From Agaribacillus aureus (lineage in GTDB: Bacteria; Bacteroidota; Bacteroidia; Cytophagales; Cyclobacteriaceae): a DNA stretch of 64,000 nucleotides. The notes beneath the pieces are model-generated. The model had not been told where the DNA came from, made no database searches, and saw only the letters and a list, made by a program, of their open reading frames with translations. Position numbers and translations under genes: made by a program. Below, piece after piece: positions 61,307 through 64,000 of this stretch (position 1 is the stretch's first letter; every line of letters starts with the position of its first letter). The stretch covers positions 310,001 through 374,000 of the forward strand of contig JAUJEB010000007.1 of assembly GCA_030442055.1 (NCBI GenBank), read 5' to 3'.

Positions 61307-63481
61307 TTATTTTTTCCATTTAAATCCTCCGTTAATCACAAAACCATCAACCGGCGCATAAATGTCCCGGAACTGCGGATCGTTGATACTTCCGGTAAAA
61401 ATGGTGTCGAAAGCGGTTTGACGCGTGTCCAGGAAGTTTTCAAAATTCACGAAGACTGAAAAGTGTTTTCCGAGTTTCTTTTCGGTCATCAACCCTGTAA
61501 TCCAATAGGACTTTCCCGTCGAGCCGTCTTGCAGCTTCTGCGGGCTGAAATAATAGGCTTCCAGTCCTATCCAGAAGTTATCGTGCTTTTCATACATCAA
61601 AACGTTATTGAGTCGATGTTCGGCTACCAACGGAAAGGTAGCAGACTCCCCTTGGTAATGTTCCAATACCCTGGCATGGGTATAGCCGACAAATAGCTTC
61701 AGGTCACGGAAACTCCATTTCAAATTCACCTCTGCGCCTTTGGTGTCCACATAGCCTTGTGGTTGTACAAACTCGAAGCGACCATCCTCTGCAGCCAGGA
61801 CAAGTGGATCCTGAATTTGTGTATAGAAAAGGAGTATGTTGGAAGAAAGTGTCAGCTCATCAGTTAGCGCAAGGCGGTAATTAATATCAAAGTTGGCGCC
61901 AAAAGAACGCTCTGCTTCGAGTGCATCCGGATTGATGGCGCCGATATTACGGAACTGCAAACGCTCGGCATCTTCGGAAAAAGCAGTGGGCGTTTTATAG
62001 CCTAGCCCACCACCCAGCCGAAAGGTCAGCTGCCCTGACGATTTGTGCATTAAAGAAAAACGGGGCAGAGGGAAAAGACCGTAGTCAGTTTGGTAGTCCA
62101 GCCGCAGACCAGTTTCTAATACCCATTGATCATCTAGGTTCCAGATGTTTTGGGCAAAAACTCCCATGGTGGCATCCGAAAACCCAAGATCCTGACCATT
62201 ATCACCGTCGGTTTGCTCAAAGCGATCTGTCCATAAATTGAGACCGGCAATCCATTCCATTTTTTCTCCGGGCCAACTTATATTGGCTTCGCTAAAGGAG
62301 GAAAATTGCTTTCCGGCAAAAGTAAAATCTGGAATTTCTACCGACCGGTCATAGAAGTTCAGACTATTTTTTAAGGTGAACGTGGCATTGCTGCTAAATT
62401 GATGTGTAAGTTGAAGCTGAGAGGAAAAACGATCTGTTTCGTTTTTTTCGAAATACGGATCGTCAATCTCTTTGCCCTCCACGTGATCTATATTGCCACC
62501 CAGCCGTTTTTCGGTAACAAAGTTCACACTTGCGTTTAGGGTTGTGCCCTCGTCCAAATACAAAAACAATCTTGGGTTCAACGTCAGGCGATCGAACTTT
62601 GGGATAGCGGTAAGCCCGATATCAGCGGGATCATAAGGTGTGCCTTTGTTGTAAGAGGCAAAGATGGTTGTGCCTACTTTGTCAAATTTTTCAGCATAAA
62701 AACCACTGGCATCCAGTCCCAACGCCGAGGTACCATTCAGCATGAAACTCAGTTCCGGTGTTTCTTCCGGCGTTTTGGTGATCAGGTTAACCAGTCCGGC
62801 GATAGCCCCGCCCCCATACAGGGTGGAAGAAGCCCCTTTGATAACTTCCACCTGCTTCAGGTCGAGAGGAGCAATCTGCATCAGGCTCAGCCCACCCGAA
62901 AAGCCAGAGTAGAGCGGCAGTCCGTCGCGGAGCAGCTGAGTGTATTTACCATCCAGCCCCTGAATTCGAATGCTTGAATTATAGCTTGTGGCAGAAGTCT
63001 GCTGCGTTTGGATGCCTGTACTTTCGTTAAGTAACATGCGAATGTCGCCTGGCTTCATGTTGCCTTTTTCCGACAGCTCTTCTCCTGCAATAAACTCTAC
63101 CCGGGTAGGGATATCTTCAATGGTACGGCTACTGCGGGTAGAACGGATGATGAACTCCTCCATCTCAACATGTGCATGGTGAAGTTCAAAGACCTGATCC
63201 TCTTGAGAAGCAGGCTGTGGAAAAGTTGCTTTGATCAAAAGTGATTCATATCCTACAAAGCTGATTCTGACCGGGTGCTGGCCCTCCGGAATGTCGGTGA
63301 TGGTAACCTGTCCGTTCACATCGGTCACATCACCCTTATTCAAAGTAGGTAAATATATTGTTACTCCTGCCAGCGGTTCCTGACTTTCATGGTCAATCAC
63401 CCTGGCTTTAAAGGTATTTTGAGCCAATACAGCCTGGCCCAATAGCACCATAAGGGCGCTTAAAAAGTATTTTAGTTTCAT
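61307..63481 (-). CDS. TonB-dependent outer membrane receptor
   Basis: A 724-residue receptor. A signal peptide (residues 1-20, cleavage after LAQ) is followed by a carboxypeptidase-regulatory-like domain (about 22-105: FKARVIDHESQEPLAGVTIYLP, TDVNGQVTITDIPEGQHPVRISFVGYES), a plug (about 115-235: IEDIPTRVEFIAGEEL, GIQTQQTSATSYNSSIRIQG, EVIKGASSTLYGGGAIAGLVNL) and a 22-stranded barrel to the C-terminus. It takes up a scarce ligand with TonB energy. A small DUF6660-like secreted protein lies upstream on the same strand. That partner occurs with metal-related receptor loci, so a metal complex is a reasonable but unproven ligand. Confidence 0.92.
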   Translation of the reverse strand: MKLKYFLSALMVLLGQAVLAQNTFKARVIDHESQEPLAGVTIYLPTLNKGDVTDVNGQVTITDIPEGQHPVRISFVGYESLLIKATFPQPASQEDQVFELHHAHVEMEEFIIRSTRSSRTIEDIPTRVEFIAGEELSEKGNMKPGDIRMLLNESTGIQTQQTSATSYNSSIRIQGLDGKYTQLLRDGLPLYSGFSGGLSLMQIAPLDLKQVEVIKGASSTLYGGGAIAGLVNLITKTPEETPELSFMLNGTSALGLDASGFYAEKFDKVGTTIFASYNKGTPYDPADIGLTAIPKFDRLTLNPRLFLYLDEGTTLNASVNFVTEKRLGGNIDHVEGKEIDDPYFEKNETDRFSSQLQLTHQFSSNATFTLKNSLNFYDRSVEIPDFTFAGKQFSSFSEANISWPGEKMEWIAGLNLWTDRFEQTDGDNGQDLGFSDATMGVFAQNIWNLDDQWVLETGLRLDYQTDYGLFPLPRFSLMHKSSGQLTFRLGGGLGYKTPTAFSEDAERLQFRNIGAINPDALEAERSFGANFDINYRLALTDELTLSSNILLFYTQIQDPLVLAAEDGRFEFVQPQGYVDTKGAEVNLKWSFRDLKLFVGYTHARVLEHYQGESATFPLVAEHRLNNVLMYEKHDNFWIGLEAYYFSPQKLQDGSTGKSYWITGLMTEKKLGKHFSVFVNFENFLDTRQTAFDTIFTGSINDPQFRDIYAPVDGFVINGGFKWKK

Positions 63482-63552
63482 TTTTTAGATTCAAGTTTTT
63501 GGAAATCAGAAATGTGCTATAAGCACGCACTGTTTAAATTGATTGCCTTCGC

Positions 63553-63876
63553 TTAAATCTGTATTGGAGGTTTTTTGGGGGGATGCAAATGACTTCCCGA
63601 TAAGCTTTCCACGTAAAAGCTATTAAAGTCTTGCTCGGTGAAAGATAAGAAAGAAAGTGTAAGGGCCGAGCCCGGTTGGTAAACAGAGCCCAGGCAGCTT
63701 CCACACGCATAAAAAGGGGAACAAGGCGGATCGGGATTAGGTATATCCTGCTCAGCATCGGAATGTTCGGTACATTCAATGGTCATTTCCTCCTCACAAT
63801 GACTTTCCCCGTCGCAACAGGGTGCCACAGAGAGCGCGAGCGTCATAAATGCCAGAAGAAATGCAAGTGCCTTCAT
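63553..63876 (-). CDS. DUF6660-like small secreted protein
   Basis: A 107-residue protein from ATG 63876 (MKALAFLLAFMTLALSVAPCCDGESHCEEEMTIEC); 17 residues that could be read upstream have no signal-like start. A signal peptide (1-17) leads into a Cys-, His- and acid-rich region (PCCDGESHCEEE, TECTEHSD-like block, DPPCSPFYACGSCLG), as in DUF6660. The tail has HLHPPKKPP. The cysteine and histidine residues could bind a metal ion. It precedes the TonB-dependent receptor by 71 bases on the same strand and is probably cotranscribed with it. The role is unknown. Confidence 0.7.
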   Translation of the reverse strand: MKALAFLLAFMTLALSVAPCCDGESHCEEEMTIECTEHSDAEQDIPNPDPPCSPFYACGSCLGSVYQPGSALTLSFLSFTEQDFNSFYVESLSGSHLHPPKKPPIQI

Positions 63877-64000
63877 AGAGGCAAAGATAGTTAAATGAAT
63901 TGAAATAGTATTACCGCCGTAGAACACTAAGTGCTTTATCTTCCCAATGGCGCTGGTTAAACGCTATTTTTTTAAATCGAAATACCTGATATGGCTCTTT

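Overview
The window looks like a chromosomal segment of a Bacteroidota bacterium, most likely order Cytophagales. The signs are a giant secreted protein with a type IX secretion (T9SS) C-terminal sorting domain, PorT-type and TonB-dependent outer membrane proteins, DUF4199 and BatA proteins, few Shine-Dalgarno sequences, and promoters fitting the Bacteroidota TAnnTTTG element. No rRNA, IS element or CRISPR array was seen.

Region by region. 1-2000: a cut-off reading frame, a receiver-only response regulator and a lipoprotein. 2390-10180: two MarR-controlled units. The first is MarR, a secreted protein and a Bcr/CflA-type MFS exporter, with a 29-bp operator-like sequence before the regulator and again before the next gene. 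The second is MarR, an RND/MMPL exporter, a LolA-like periplasmic protein and an outer membrane protein, which suggests an envelope-spanning lipid or hydrophobic-compound exporter. 10180-13300: an intergenic stretch with hairpins, a PorT-like barrel, a PhzF-family enzyme and a threonine aldolase. 13356-19683: a minus-strand cluster of BatA, a dihydroorotase homologue lacking most metal ligands, two DUF4199 membrane proteins and two GT2 glycosyltransferases. 19900-28773: a DegP/HtrA protease, an ALDH7-like dehydrogenase, a single-domain response regulator, a Cytophagales-type hypothetical protein, a large FAD/Fe-S oxidoreductase and a DUF6483-like protein.

29251-43701 is one 14.4-kb gene for a 4816-residue surface or secreted protein made of seven units of about 2.0-2.1 kb, several almost identical in DNA, ending in a T9SS sorting domain.

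44181-56090 is an accessory, partly decayed stretch: a DUF2807 protein, a frameshifted DoxX remnant overlapping a perfect 17-bp inverted repeat, a serine hydrolase, tRNA-Asn(GTT) followed by a tyrosine recombinase remnant, small unknown genes, a DUF4062 protein, a complete AbiEi/AbiEii toxin-antitoxin pair with two operator palindromes, a stop-interrupted remnant, a Crp/Fnr regulator facing a GlcG / beta-propeller / Dabb operon, and a class III nucleotidyl cyclase pseudogene. This is best read as an integration hot spot at tRNA-Asn carrying defence genes.

56136-64000: an aldo/keto reductase, a sodium-solute symporter with a PhyH-type dioxygenase next to a divergent AraC regulator, and a TonB-dependent receptor downstream of a small DUF6660-like secreted protein.
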